Source: Balneola vulgaris DSM 17893
GTDB taxonomy: Bacteria; Bacteroidota; Rhodothermia; Balneolales; Balneolaceae
Reading direction: 5' to 3'
Length of the DNA stretch: 64,000 nucleotides
NCBI RefSeq assembly: GCF_000375465.1
Contig: NZ_AQXH01000001.1
Coordinates: 827,211-891,210, forward strand
Shown here: positions 1 through 8,978 of the stretch, in pieces
Layout of the letters: each line of letters opens with the position of its first letter
How positions within the stretch are numbered: position 1 is the stretch's first letter
Notes under the pieces: generated by a model
Database searches by the model: none
Seen by the model: the letters and a program-made list of their open reading frames with translations, nothing else
What the model was told of the DNA's origin: nothing
Made by a program: the position numbers and the translations under genes

Positions 1-714
1 AAAGTAAGCCGTTAAAGTGGTTGGTGTAGCTTGGTAAACATCTGGTGTCCACATATGGAATGGAACCGCTGATACCTTAAATAAAAATCCGATGAGTAGT
101 AAAGCAGCACCCGCAACGAATAATAAATCTCCACTTGCAGCAGCGCCGATACCTGTTAAACTAGTAGTTCCTGTAGCACCATATAGAAGCGCAGAACCGT
201 ACAGTAAGAAACCTGTTGAGAAAGCACCTAATAAGAAGTACTTCAATGCACCCTCAGCACCTTCTTTTTCATTCTTCATTAATCCCGCAAGTACGTATAA
301 ACAAATACTCATGGTCTCAAGACCTAGGAATAAAGAAACTAAATCGTTGGCTCCAGCTAGGCATAGCATCCCTGATGTAGCAAATAATACAAGAGCATAC
401 ACTTCACTGTAATTATGCCCAATGTCTTCTAGGTAGTCATTAGATAGGAATACACAGAAAAGAGTACCTACCAATATGATTATGCTACCAAAAGCTACTG
501 CTCCACCATGTACTAACATTCCAGAGAATGCTTCTGTAACAGGATTGCCGAGGTCAAGGATTGCGAAAAATAATGCCGCAACTAATGCAACGGCTGTAAT
601 GCCAAATACGGACTTAGATCCGCTTTTTAAGGCTTCGATAGTAATTACTACCAAACCGGCTACAGCTGTTATGATACCCGGTAAAAATGCTTGTAAATCG
701 CTTATATAATCCAT
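1..714 (-). CDS. nuoN: NADH-quinone oxidoreductase subunit N (partial, C-terminus beyond left edge)
   Basis: The minus strand is open from an ATG at 712-714 to the first base of the window, giving 238 residues without a stop. The protein begins MDYISDLQAFLPGI and is a chain of hydrophobic helices. The stretch LVSLFLGLETMSICLYVL and, near the window edge, the pair KVSAVPFHMWTPDVYQATPT are the antiporter-like core of the ND2/NuoN family: the Glu before the MS/LY helix and the Lys before the PFHxWxPDVY loop. NuoN is a proton-pumping membrane-arm subunit of complex I. It is the last visible gene of nuoL-nuoM-phhB-nuoN, starting 10 nt after the phhB stop. About half of a typical NuoN is missing because of the window edge, not a mutation. 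Confidence 0.95.
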   Translation of the reverse strand, partial: MDYISDLQAFLPGIITAVAGLVVITIEALKSGSKSVFGITAVALVAALFFAILDLGNPVTEAFSGMLVHGGAVAFGSIIILVGTLFCVFLSNDYLEDIGHNYSEVYALVLFATSGMLCLAGANDLVSLFLGLETMSICLYVLAGLMKNEKEGAEGALKYFLLGAFSTGFLLYGSALLYGATGTTSLTGIGAAASGDLLFVAGAALLLIGFLFKVSAVPFHMWTPDVYQATPTTLTAYF

Positions 715-724
715 TCTCGTATAT

Positions 725-1006
725 TTAAAGAATGCCGTCGATGGCTTTAGCTAAATCTATGTCTTTTTGAGTAACCTTGTCTCCAGCATCATGTGTCTGT
801 AAGCCAATAGTTACATTGTTGTATACATTAAAAATCTGTGGATGATGTGCATGAGCTTCTGCTTCCATACCAATGCGCACGATGAATCCTAGCGCTTCCT
901 TAAAATTGTTAAAGGTATACTCCTTAACAATGGTATCATCTTCGTAGCCCCACCCATCCAGGTTGGTTAGTAATTGGTTGATCTGTTCTTCAGATAGTGG
1001 TTCCAT
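725..1006 (-). CDS. phhB: 4a-hydroxytetrahydrobiopterin (pterin-4a-carbinolamine) dehydratase
   Basis: This 93-residue protein has the usual PCD/DCoH length. It carries the family signature: Glu50, then HH54-55-P, Tyr62 and THDAG at 71-75. The enzyme dehydrates 4a-hydroxytetrahydropterin formed by aromatic amino acid hydroxylases, so the pterin cofactor can be recycled. Its ATG shares one base with the nuoM stop (TAATG at 1006), so translation is probably coupled to nuoM, and nuoN follows 10 nt later. No phenylalanine hydroxylase gene is visible in the window, so the link to complex I is purely positional. Some PCD homologues are thought to have other roles, for example with the molybdopterin cofactor; nothing here decides between them. 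Confidence 0.9.
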   Translation of the reverse strand: MEPLSEEQINQLLTNLDGWGYEDDTIVKEYTFNNFKEALGFIVRIGMEAEAHAHHPQIFNVYNNVTIGLQTHDAGDKVTQKDIDLAKAIDGIL

Positions 1007-2619
1007 TACTTATCTACTGCTACTAATGAATTGTTTGCTGTTTCAATATCATAGAATGAAACGGCCCATTCAGGTAAATCGTCGTCTTGCGATGTTTCAA
1101 GTACCGCAATGCTCTTCTCTTTAGAAGTAATGATAAGCTCTGTTACTTGTGCTTCAGAGTACTTGGTGAAGTCAACCGGATGTACCCCTAACCAGAACAT
1201 GAAAATTACGAGCGGTACTAAAAGGCCGATTTCACGAGCATTCAGATCAACTAACTTCTTGTTCTCTTCATTATCTAATGGACCAAACATTACACGCTGG
1301 AACATCCATAGCATATAAACAGCAGCTAGAATAACACCTGTTGCAGCAAATACTGCGAATGCTTTGTTGTCGTATAGTTCAGAGAAGAATGAACCGTTAA
1401 GGATCAAAAATTCACCTACGAAACCGTTCAGGCCTGGAAGCCCGATAGACGCCATAGTTGCAATCATGAACATCACTGTAAAGATCGGCATCTGCTTGGC
1501 AATTCCACCGAAGTCTTTAATCATACGAGTATGACGACGATCGTAAATCATACCAACAATCAAGAATAACGCACCTGTTGATAAACCGTGGTTAATCATT
1601 TGAATGATTGAACCTTGAATAGCTACTGTGTTTAAGGCAAAGATACCTAACACCACAAATCCCAAGTGACTTACAGATGAGTAAGCAACGAGTTTCTTCA
1701 CATCCTTTTGAACCATTGCTACTAATGCACCATATATAATGCCGATTACTGCCAATGTTGCCATGTAAGGAGCAAACTCCATAAAGGCATTTGGGAATAA
1801 TGGAAGACACACACGAATAAGACCGTAAGTACCCATCTTAAGCATAATCGCTGCTAGTACAACCGAACCTGCAGTAGGCGCCTCGGTGTGAGCGTATGGT
1901 AACCAAGTATGGAAAGGGAAAAGTGGCACTTTAATACAGAATGCCAAGGCAAACGAAAGGAATAAGTAGGTCTGCTCAACTAGTCCAATTTGGTAAGCTT
2001 CGCTTGAAAGGAATCTCCAATCGAGGCTAAAAGTAGCATCCGCTAATGCACTACCTGCATCATAGCCTACATAGATAAGGCCAACAAGCATGATTAGTGA
2101 ACCCACTAAGGTATAGATGAAAAACTTAAGCGTTGCACGAATACGATCGGCTCCACCCCAGATTCCGATAAGGAAATACATAGGAATAAGAGAAAGCTCG
2201 AAGAACACATAGAATACCATTAAGTCTAATGCTGCAAATACACCTAGTGATGCTGTTTGCAATAACAGAAGCATAGAAAGGTATCCCGCTAGATGCTTGC
2301 TTACAGAATTCCATGAAGAGATTATTACAATCGGCCCCATAAAAGTGGTAAGCATAAACAGTAACAAGCTTAAGCCGTCTAAACCAACAAGGTATTTGAT
2401 ATCAATGTTAGAAGAGATACGCCCACCTTCTGTGAGGTATTGAGCCATTCCCGAGTTTGCTACATCAAATCCGAATATCAATGGAAGCGAGATAAGGAAA
2501 GTAGCTGAAGTAACGAGTAACGCAATCCACTTTTTAGCGGCATCGCTCTTAGACATAAGAATAAGAGGAATTCCTAATAGTGGTAAATAAATGGTGATAT
2601 TTAATAGTGTTTCCATCAA
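1006..2619 (-). CDS. nuoM: NADH-quinone oxidoreductase subunit M
   Basis: This 537-residue polytopic membrane protein belongs to the Mrp-antiporter-like subunits of complex I. Key charged residues of the proton channel are present: Glu141 in FFELSLIPMY, Lys230 in FCIKVPLFPFHTWLP and Lys261 in AIMLKMGTYG. The protein begins with two consecutive Met codons, and the outer one is used here. It lies 12 nt downstream of nuoL and overlaps phhB by one base, so it is an internal gene of the nuoLM-phhB-nuoN transcript. Length and motifs are ordinary. The C-terminal 40 residues are polar and extend slightly beyond the usual family end. Confidence 0.96.
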   Translation of the reverse strand: MMETLLNITIYLPLLGIPLILMSKSDAAKKWIALLVTSATFLISLPLIFGFDVANSGMAQYLTEGGRISSNIDIKYLVGLDGLSLLLFMLTTFMGPIVIISSWNSVSKHLAGYLSMLLLLQTASLGVFAALDLMVFYVFFELSLIPMYFLIGIWGGADRIRATLKFFIYTLVGSLIMLVGLIYVGYDAGSALADATFSLDWRFLSSEAYQIGLVEQTYLFLSFALAFCIKVPLFPFHTWLPYAHTEAPTAGSVVLAAIMLKMGTYGLIRVCLPLFPNAFMEFAPYMATLAVIGIIYGALVAMVQKDVKKLVAYSSVSHLGFVVLGIFALNTVAIQGSIIQMINHGLSTGALFLIVGMIYDRRHTRMIKDFGGIAKQMPIFTVMFMIATMASIGLPGLNGFVGEFLILNGSFFSELYDNKAFAVFAATGVILAAVYMLWMFQRVMFGPLDNEENKKLVDLNAREIGLLVPLVIFMFWLGVHPVDFTKYSEAQVTELIITSKEKSIAVLETSQDDDLPEWAVSFYDIETANNSLVAVDK

Positions 2620-2631
2620 TTGATCGAAAAA

Positions 2632-4653
2632 TTACATAATCATTAGGTATAGGATGACAATCACCCCAATTACAAAAGCCAAGGCGTAGTTTGTTACAAC
2701 CCCTGTTTGTAGATATCTGAATAGACTTCCAAATAGTCGAACGGTACCTGCAATAGCATTTACAATGCCATCAACTACTTTCATATCAAATACAGCAAGT
2801 ACTTTATCTGAAAACTTAACGGCTGGGCGTACAATAAGACCTTCGTATACATCATCGAAGTTATACTTATCTCTCCAAAGGCTGTAAAGGCCACCGAATT
2901 TAGAAGCGATAAGCGCATCCGATTCTTCTTGTTGGTCGTTGTTGTACATCTTGAAAGCCAACCAAACCCCAGAGATTGCTATAGCAATAGATACACCCAT
3001 TAATACCCACTCAAGTGCATGACTCATCACAATCTTGTAGTCTGCATTGATGGTGTATAACCAATCATGTAAGAGGTTAATGTGAGCAGGCTCGTGTGTA
3101 AAGGTTTCAACAATAAAGTTTGGAACACCGAGGAAACCACCGAAAATAGCTAGCACAGCTAACACCCATAAAGGAGTAGTCATATTCCATGGGTTTTCAT
3201 GTAAATGCTTTTCAGCACCCGCTGCTTCTTTAATTTTTTGTGGAAGCTTGAACGAACCGTGGAAGGTTGTAAGCGTTAAACGGAACATATAGAATGCCGT
3301 CAAGAAAGCTGTGATAATACCTACGCCCCAAAGCGCCATGTATAACCAACTACCGCCATCCACAAAGCCAGCGTTCATTGCCATTGCTAACACTTCATCT
3401 TTTGAGAAGAAACCAGCTAATGGTGGAATACCTGCAATTGCTACGGTAGCAATTAAAAAAGTCTTGTAAGTGTGTGGCATATACTTCTTCAAGCCACCCA
3501 TAAACCTCATATCCTGAGGATCGTAGTGCACATGTTTACCTTCTTTATGAAGACCATGTTCTACATGCTCCATGGCATGGATCACAGACCCTGAGCCTAA
3601 GAATAAACAAGCTTTAAAGAATGCATGCGTAACTACGTGGAACATAGCCGCTGTAAAGCCACCTGCTCCCAATGCTAGGAACATATATCCTAACTGTGAT
3701 ACTGTAGAGTAAGCTAACACCCCTTTAATGTCATTTTGTGTAATCGCAATAGTTGCTGCGATAATCGCTGTGAGTGCACCAATTACTGAAATGATAATCA
3801 TCACTTCTGGCACCATTACAAACATTGGCGACATTCTTGAAATCAGATAGATTCCTGAAGTTACCATCGTAGCGGCGTGGATTAATGCCGATACTGGAGT
3901 TGGGCCTGCCATGGCATCAGGTAGCCATACAAACAATGGAATCTGAGCACTTTTACCGGTAGCCCCTACAAACATCAGCAGGCCAATAGTGAACTTGTAG
4001 CCATCAGGGATAGCATCAAGGTTGCTTAGGATAGCATCAAAGTTCAAACTACCAATACTTTGGAAAGTCATGAACATGGCTACTAAGAACGCAAAGTCAC
4101 CAACTCGGTTATAGATAAAAGCTTTTTTAGCAGCATCTGATTTTGCCATATCGGTATACCAAAAACCGATTAGCAAGTACGAACAAACACCTACCCCTTC
4201 CCATCCTAAGAATAGAAGTAATAAGTTGTTAGCTAGCACCAGATTTAACATCGCGAAGATGAATAAATTCAGATACGCAAAGAATTTCCAATACCCTTCG
4301 TCGTGAGACATATAGCCCATCGAATACAAATGGATAAGGAAACCAACCCCAGTTACAACTAGGGTCATCATGATTGATAATTGATCTACACGATAGGCTA
4401 CATCAACACTAAAGGTTCCCGTATCCATCCATGTAAAAAGCTTATACACAAGTGCATTTGAATCTGCACTCATATTTATAAAGAAGTAAAGCGCAATTAC
4501 GAAGGGTATGAACACCGCAGTATTTGCGATGATACCTATTAATTGCTTTTTATTTCTATAGCTCTCGACGAATAAACCGGAAAGTCCATTAATGAGAAAA
4601 CCCACCAAAGGAAGAGCAATAATGAGAGAAAACAGCGCCGTAGCGGATTCCAT
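2632..4653 (-). CDS. nuoL: NADH-quinone oxidoreductase subunit L
   Basis: This 673-residue protein is the largest antiporter-like subunit of complex I, with about 16 membrane helices and the long C-terminal lateral helix typical of NuoL. The signature LFLGWEGVGVCSYLLIGFW contains Glu152. Lys234 lies in GATGKSAQIPLFVWLPDAMAG, and His259 in PVSALIHAATMVTSGIYL. A histidine-rich loop (HAMEHVEHGLHKEGKHVH) follows the central helices and is common in FCB-group NuoL. It is the first gene of this part of the operon, with a promoter immediately upstream, so nuoLMN is transcribed separately from nuoJK. Confidence 0.96.
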   Translation of the reverse strand: MESATALFSLIIALPLVGFLINGLSGLFVESYRNKKQLIGIIANTAVFIPFVIALYFFINMSADSNALVYKLFTWMDTGTFSVDVAYRVDQLSIMMTLVVTGVGFLIHLYSMGYMSHDEGYWKFFAYLNLFIFAMLNLVLANNLLLLFLGWEGVGVCSYLLIGFWYTDMAKSDAAKKAFIYNRVGDFAFLVAMFMTFQSIGSLNFDAILSNLDAIPDGYKFTIGLLMFVGATGKSAQIPLFVWLPDAMAGPTPVSALIHAATMVTSGIYLISRMSPMFVMVPEVMIIISVIGALTAIIAATIAITQNDIKGVLAYSTVSQLGYMFLALGAGGFTAAMFHVVTHAFFKACLFLGSGSVIHAMEHVEHGLHKEGKHVHYDPQDMRFMGGLKKYMPHTYKTFLIATVAIAGIPPLAGFFSKDEVLAMAMNAGFVDGGSWLYMALWGVGIITAFLTAFYMFRLTLTTFHGSFKLPQKIKEAAGAEKHLHENPWNMTTPLWVLAVLAIFGGFLGVPNFIVETFTHEPAHINLLHDWLYTINADYKIVMSHALEWVLMGVSIAIAISGVWLAFKMYNNDQQEESDALIASKFGGLYSLWRDKYNFDDVYEGLIVRPAVKFSDKVLAVFDMKVVDGIVNAIAGTVRLFGSLFRYLQTGVVTNYALAFVIGVIVILYLMIM

Positions 4654-4710
4654 TTAACTAATTTTAGAATTAACACCCAAACCGTAGCCTGTACGGCTTA
4701 AAACGGTTGG

Positions 4711-4740
4711 CAAAGATACAAAAAACTAGAGGAAGGTAAA
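4711..4740 (-). promoter_or_regulatory. predicted promoter of nuoL-nuoM-phhB-nuoN
   Basis: On the minus strand a perfect -7 element TATCTTTG (plus positions 4711-4718) lies about 58 nt upstream of nuoL. A poor -33 element (CTTTA) sits about 18-19 nt further upstream. The -7 match is good; the -33 match is weak. Confidence 0.5.
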
Positions 4741-4888
4741 GCCTATTTTCCTGTAAAATTCCCTTCACCTTTATCCGGCTTTACAATATTTTAACATGAA
4801 AATATAGAATGCGTAAAGGATATGCTTTTGAAGTGTTCACGCATCTATTATTTTGACACACAATTAAAACATTAACAAATTCGATCAA

Positions 4889-6328
4889 GTGAACTTAAAA
4901 AATATATTAAAAGGGGCACGACTAATATTAGCCCCGCTCTTCGTTCTCTTATTTACTACAATTTCGTTTGCAGCCGAAGGGTCAGGACATGGTATTGATG
5001 GAAGTGACTTAAGCTTATTCTGGGTTATTCCATTTGCGGGTATACTCCTCTCTATTGCATTATTTCCATTATTCGCCGAAGATTTTTGGCATCATCATTT
5101 TGGGAAAATTTCAGCTATTTGGGCAGTGTCATTATTAATTCCAATGACCATTGAATTTGGAATTAGTGCTACCTTTTATGAGGTACTACATGCTTATTTA
5201 TTAGAGTACTTCCCATTTATCATCCTGTTATTAGCGCTCTTCACTGTTTCTGGCGGTGTTAGAATCAAAGGGTACCTCAAAGGTACACCTATGGTTAATA
5301 CGGGCTTACTTTTACTAGGAACAATACTAGCAAGTTGGATGGGTACAACGGGAGCAGCAATGCTACTTATCCGCCCAATGCTACGCGCAAATGCTTGGCG
5401 TGAAAAGAAAGTTCACCTTGTTGTGTTCTTCATTTTCTTAGTTGCCAACGTTGGTGGTTCGTTAACTCCACTTGGTGATCCACCCTTATTCTTAGGTTTC
5501 TTACAAGGTGTTGACTTCTTCTGGACAACTACCAACCTATTCTGGGAAATGGTATTCGTAGCCGCAGTACTTCTTGTACTCTACTTTATTTGGGACTCTA
5601 TCCTTTATAAGAAAGAAACCAACACTCCACCAATCGATGATGGCTCAGAGCCATTAGGTATCGAAGGTGGCTTCAACTTATTCCTATTATTAGGTGTTGT
5701 TGGTGCGGTATTATTCTCAGGTCTTGTAAACATTGGCGAATTTGAGATTTATCACGTTCATGTAACCGTTCAAAACCTTATCCGTGACTTCACCTTATTG
5801 GCACTTGCTTGGGCTAGTTGGCACTTTACTTCTAAAGAAAGTAGAGCTGCAAACGGCTTTAACTGGTTCCCTATCCAAGAAGTTGGGAAACTCTTTGCTG
5901 GTATCTTTATTACCATCATCGCGCCTATTGCTATGCTTAAAGCAGCAAACAACGGCGAAGGTGCACTACAGTTTGTAAACAATGCTGTATTCAATGAAGC
6001 AGGCGAACCAATCAACGAGATGTTCTTCTGGATAACAGGTATGCTTTCTGCATTCTTAGATAATGCTCCTACTTATTTGGTATTCTTTAATGCCGCAGGT
6101 GGTAATGCAGAAATTCTTATGAATGAGATGACCAATACCTTAATTGCGATCTCAGCTGGTTCCGTATTCTTTGGTGCTCTTACCTATATCGGTAACGCTC
6201 CAAACTTTATGGTGAAATCTATTGCTGAGCAAAGCGGTGTTAAAATGCCAAGCTTTGGTGGTTATATCTTATGGTCGTTTTGTATTCTGTTACCGATCTA
6301 CCTGCTTGTTACCCTCTTGTTTATTTAA
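4889..6328 (+). CDS. nhaD: NhaD-type sodium:proton antiporter (ion transporter superfamily)
   Basis: This 479-residue protein has 11-12 membrane helices. It begins at a GTG, preceded by a Sec-like N-terminal segment (LILAPLFVLLFTTISFAAEG) that may be cleaved or may be the first helix. The motifs LASWMGTTGAAMLLIRPM and NVGGSLTPLGDPPLFLGFL, and a matching second half with SAFLDNAPTYLVFFNAAGG and YIGNAPNFMVKSI, are those of the NhaD/CitM ion-transporter superfamily, with two inverted repeats. NhaD exports sodium in exchange for protons, which fits a marine or halophilic host. It is divergent from nuoL across a 235-bp intergenic region and ends at a strong terminator. An organic-acid or arsenite transporter of the same fold is less likely. 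Confidence 0.85.
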   Translation: MNLKNILKGARLILAPLFVLLFTTISFAAEGSGHGIDGSDLSLFWVIPFAGILLSIALFPLFAEDFWHHHFGKISAIWAVSLLIPMTIEFGISATFYEVLHAYLLEYFPFIILLLALFTVSGGVRIKGYLKGTPMVNTGLLLLGTILASWMGTTGAAMLLIRPMLRANAWREKKVHLVVFFIFLVANVGGSLTPLGDPPLFLGFLQGVDFFWTTTNLFWEMVFVAAVLLVLYFIWDSILYKKETNTPPIDDGSEPLGIEGGFNLFLLLGVVGAVLFSGLVNIGEFEIYHVHVTVQNLIRDFTLLALAWASWHFTSKESRAANGFNWFPIQEVGKLFAGIFITIIAPIAMLKAANNGEGALQFVNNAVFNEAGEPINEMFFWITGMLSAFLDNAPTYLVFFNAAGGNAEILMNEMTNTLIAISAGSVFFGALTYIGNAPNFMVKSIAEQSGVKMPSFGGYILWSFCILLPIYLLVTLLFI

Positions 6329-6354
6329 ACTAAGGTTAAGCAATCATATTAGAA

Positions 6355-6383
6355 GGAGTAGTGCTTGCACTGCTCCTTTTTTT
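6355..6383 (+). terminator. intrinsic terminator of nhaD
   Basis: A ten-base stem GGAGTAGTGC / GCACTGCTCC (one G-U pair) with a TT loop is followed by seven T residues, 27 nt after the nhaD stop. Confidence 0.9.
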
Positions 6384-6536
6384 ATGCCAATTACTTTTCA
6401 GATACACAGAATATCGCTCCTTTTCTTCTATTCAACGATTGAAAATAAAACCCAATTATTGAGTTTGACAGACAACACCCTATTTACTATCTAGTTGAAC
6501 GCTACTACAAATATCAATTTATCTAATTAGGGTTAC

Positions 6537-7628
6537 ATGAAACAGGTTTTATTAATCGGATTAATTCTCACCCTGTCTATTGCCTGTGATGATGGCACCA
6601 CATTACATCCAACAAAAATAAACCTTGAGGCTGCAGATGGTTATCTAGACCTAAAGGCTTCAGAGCAGAATCAACGTCTACTAAGTCTTCGGGACCAGCT
6701 ACTCAACAAAACATTTAGATCTAGCCTTGCTGATGAGCAACTTCTAGGTACAATTGCAGATATTGAACTTGATGATGAAGGCTATGCCTATGTATTGGAT
6801 CAGGATCAAAAACAGATATTTAAAATCAAAGACTCTCAGATAGATACCCTAGGACGCGAAGGTCAAGGTCCTGGCGAAATGGGTTTCCCAATATCGCTAG
6901 ACTACCATGATAACAAACTGTATGTGAGTGATTTTATGCGTGGTGTACTTGTAATAGACATCCATGATTCCAACGAAAATAACGACTTTCCTTACCGTTT
7001 CGCTGCGAGAGATGCTAAAGCTACTCCCAGTGGAGTTTATATTCTTCAGGGAATGATTGCCCAAGCAAACCCAGATGGAGAGTTAAAAACAATCGACTAT
7101 TATGATAATGCTGCAGACACCATTACTAAACGTTTTGACAGTGCTTATATAGATGACAATAGAGTAGCGGTTCGTAGACTTTCAGCAGGAAATATTGAGT
7201 ATGTGCATGAAACGGACCTTTTGATATCAATGAAATATCATTCTCCTATTATTTCAGCTTATAAGTACGGTGAATTGGAATGGCAGAAAAAATTTCGAGA
7301 TATGGTTCACTTTCAAATGACTGAATTTATAAACCCCACTCCCGGTGGTGTTCGAAACCATCGACGTTTTACAGAAGATAAAGAGGAGTTTCACGATCTG
7401 AAGACTCTTCAAAGTGCTGGTGATGGTATTTTTATAGTTCAATTCTTACATGCCGCTTTAGATCCTGAAGAAGAAATAATTAAGCCATTAACAACCTATC
7501 TCATTGACACGAGAGATGGGAGTACCTTAAAAATGGACGACTATCCGAGGATCATGGCTCTTCGTAACAACTACCTAATAACCCAAGAAAAAAATACTAC
7601 TGTGAACTACAATCTGTATTCCTATTAA
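6537..7628 (+). CDS. six-bladed beta-propeller lipoprotein
   Basis: This 363-residue protein begins with a lipoprotein signal peptide ending in the lipobox LSIAC (Cys17). The mature part carries repeated propeller blades, for example IADIELDDEGYAYVLDQDQKQIFKI followed by TLGREGQGPGEMGFP and LYVSDFMRGVLVID. The G-x-G-PGE-F loop is the hallmark of the 6-bladed propeller (NHL-like) lipoproteins abundant in Bacteroidota and Balneolota. It should sit in the envelope; ligand and role are unknown. The gene stands alone between nhaD and the outer-membrane protein gene, with about 100-150 bp on each side. Confidence 0.75.
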   Translation: MKQVLLIGLILTLSIACDDGTTLHPTKINLEAADGYLDLKASEQNQRLLSLRDQLLNKTFRSSLADEQLLGTIADIELDDEGYAYVLDQDQKQIFKIKDSQIDTLGREGQGPGEMGFPISLDYHDNKLYVSDFMRGVLVIDIHDSNENNDFPYRFAARDAKATPSGVYILQGMIAQANPDGELKTIDYYDNAADTITKRFDSAYIDDNRVAVRRLSAGNIEYVHETDLLISMKYHSPIISAYKYGELEWQKKFRDMVHFQMTEFINPTPGGVRNHRRFTEDKEEFHDLKTLQSAGDGIFIVQFLHAALDPEEEIIKPLTTYLIDTRDGSTLKMDDYPRIMALRNNYLITQEKNTTVNYNLYSY

Positions 7629-7729
7629 TTCGTAGGTAATATTTTTATTAAATCGACCGGTAGGGTAATTGTTGTAAGTAGTGATTGGTATATTAGCTAG
7701 ATTGTTATCCTACATCACTAAATGCATTA

Positions 7730-8878
7730 ATGAACAAGCAGAGCCAATTTTTATCATTAGGACTAATCGTAGTATTGCTCCTTTCTTTATCTCCTTCCGT
7801 GCAGAGCCAGCAGCAAAGCATGGTTACCGATTCCATTGAAACTGCTTTCCTGCCCGCTCTTTCATTTAATAGTGATTTCGGTTTTATGGCTGGCGGACTC
7901 GTTTCTAGGTATCATTACAATCAAACCCATGAGCCGTTTTACTCTTACACTCAAATTGCGGCTATTTTTTCAACCAAAGGCTTAGCATCTGCCATCATTG
8001 AAATAGATAAGCCCAGTGTTCTTGGCTCAGCGAATCGGTTGAAAAGTGCTGTTTACGTCTCACGCTTTTTAAATGATCCTTATTACGGTATTCAATCCTA
8101 CCAAAAAATCGACGACTCATTTAATTCAGATCCCGACTTTTATTCCTATCAGTCTTTTGCCACCGGTATAGATGCAGAACTTCGCATCCCTGTTTCTCAA
8201 CAATTCGAAGCTCTAGCCATCTTTAACCTAGATTATCTAACCCCTTGGTCTAACTCTCCCAATCAGCTCATTATGCAAGAGCGACCACTGGGAGTTGAAG
8301 GTGGTTCTAACTTACATCTTGGTACTGGCTTCATTTCAGACAATAGGAATCATGAGTTCAGACCCTCCAAAGGCACTTACTTCTACCTTTCTGTAGAAGG
8401 TGGTTTAAAAAACGTTGGGAGTTCGTATAGCAATGCCATTATCCGTTTTAAAGCTCGAAATTATGTAAACATCCCATTGTTTAAAGGCGTTGTATTTGCT
8501 CAGCAACTTCAGCTAAAAAACACCTATGGAGATGTGCCCTTTTGGAAGTTAGCTTATGCAGGAGATGAAATGACCCTCCGTGGTTATCCCTCTGGCCGAT
8601 TTAGAGACGACCATTCCCTGATACTAAACAATGAATTACGTACATGGCTGTTTGATATCCCATTTTTGGGAGCTGAGTTTGGCGGCAATCTCTTTTTTGA
8701 TGTAGGTAAATCCTACGCAAATGGCACCCCCTTCAATGCATTAACCGAAGACCTGAAGTATTCCTATGGGCTAAGTGGCACTAGTTCTTTCTTTACGCCG
8801 GATTTTATTCTACGCACTGATGTTGGTTTTTCGGAAGAAGGAGTTGGTATCTATTTTACAGCTGGTTATATGTTTTAA
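7730..8878 (+). CDS. BamA/TamA-family outer-membrane beta-barrel protein lacking POTRA domains
   Basis: This 382-residue protein has a cleavable signal peptide (LIVVLLLSLSPSVQSQ). The rest is a 16-strand-type barrel of the surface antigen D15/Omp85 superfamily. The characteristic LRGYPSGRFRD stretch corresponds to the conserved VRGF loop-6 motif, followed by a strand pair LILNNELRTWLF and FGGNLFFDVGKSY. The chain ends in an aromatic residue (AGYMF), typical of Bam substrates. No periplasmic POTRA domain is present, so it is a stand-alone barrel rather than a canonical insertase. Such short proteins may move lipids or export a partner; no partner is evident here. Confidence 0.75.
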   Translation: MNKQSQFLSLGLIVVLLLSLSPSVQSQQQSMVTDSIETAFLPALSFNSDFGFMAGGLVSRYHYNQTHEPFYSYTQIAAIFSTKGLASAIIEIDKPSVLGSANRLKSAVYVSRFLNDPYYGIQSYQKIDDSFNSDPDFYSYQSFATGIDAELRIPVSQQFEALAIFNLDYLTPWSNSPNQLIMQERPLGVEGGSNLHLGTGFISDNRNHEFRPSKGTYFYLSVEGGLKNVGSSYSNAIIRFKARNYVNIPLFKGVVFAQQLQLKNTYGDVPFWKLAYAGDEMTLRGYPSGRFRDDHSLILNNELRTWLFDIPFLGAEFGGNLFFDVGKSYANGTPFNALTEDLKYSYGLSGTSSFFTPDFILRTDVGFSEEGVGIYFTAGYMF

Positions 8879-8978
8879 ACACCCTCAACTTTTGTTGAAA
8901 ACTGCCACTCTTTTAAATAAAATCTTGAGTTAGGTTCACTATATTACCAATCAAACTCTATAAGCTAATCGACTTTTT

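Noticed and set aside
6222..6494. 90-codon open frame across the nhaD end and terminator
   Set aside because: It overlaps the real gene in another frame and reads through the terminator hairpin.
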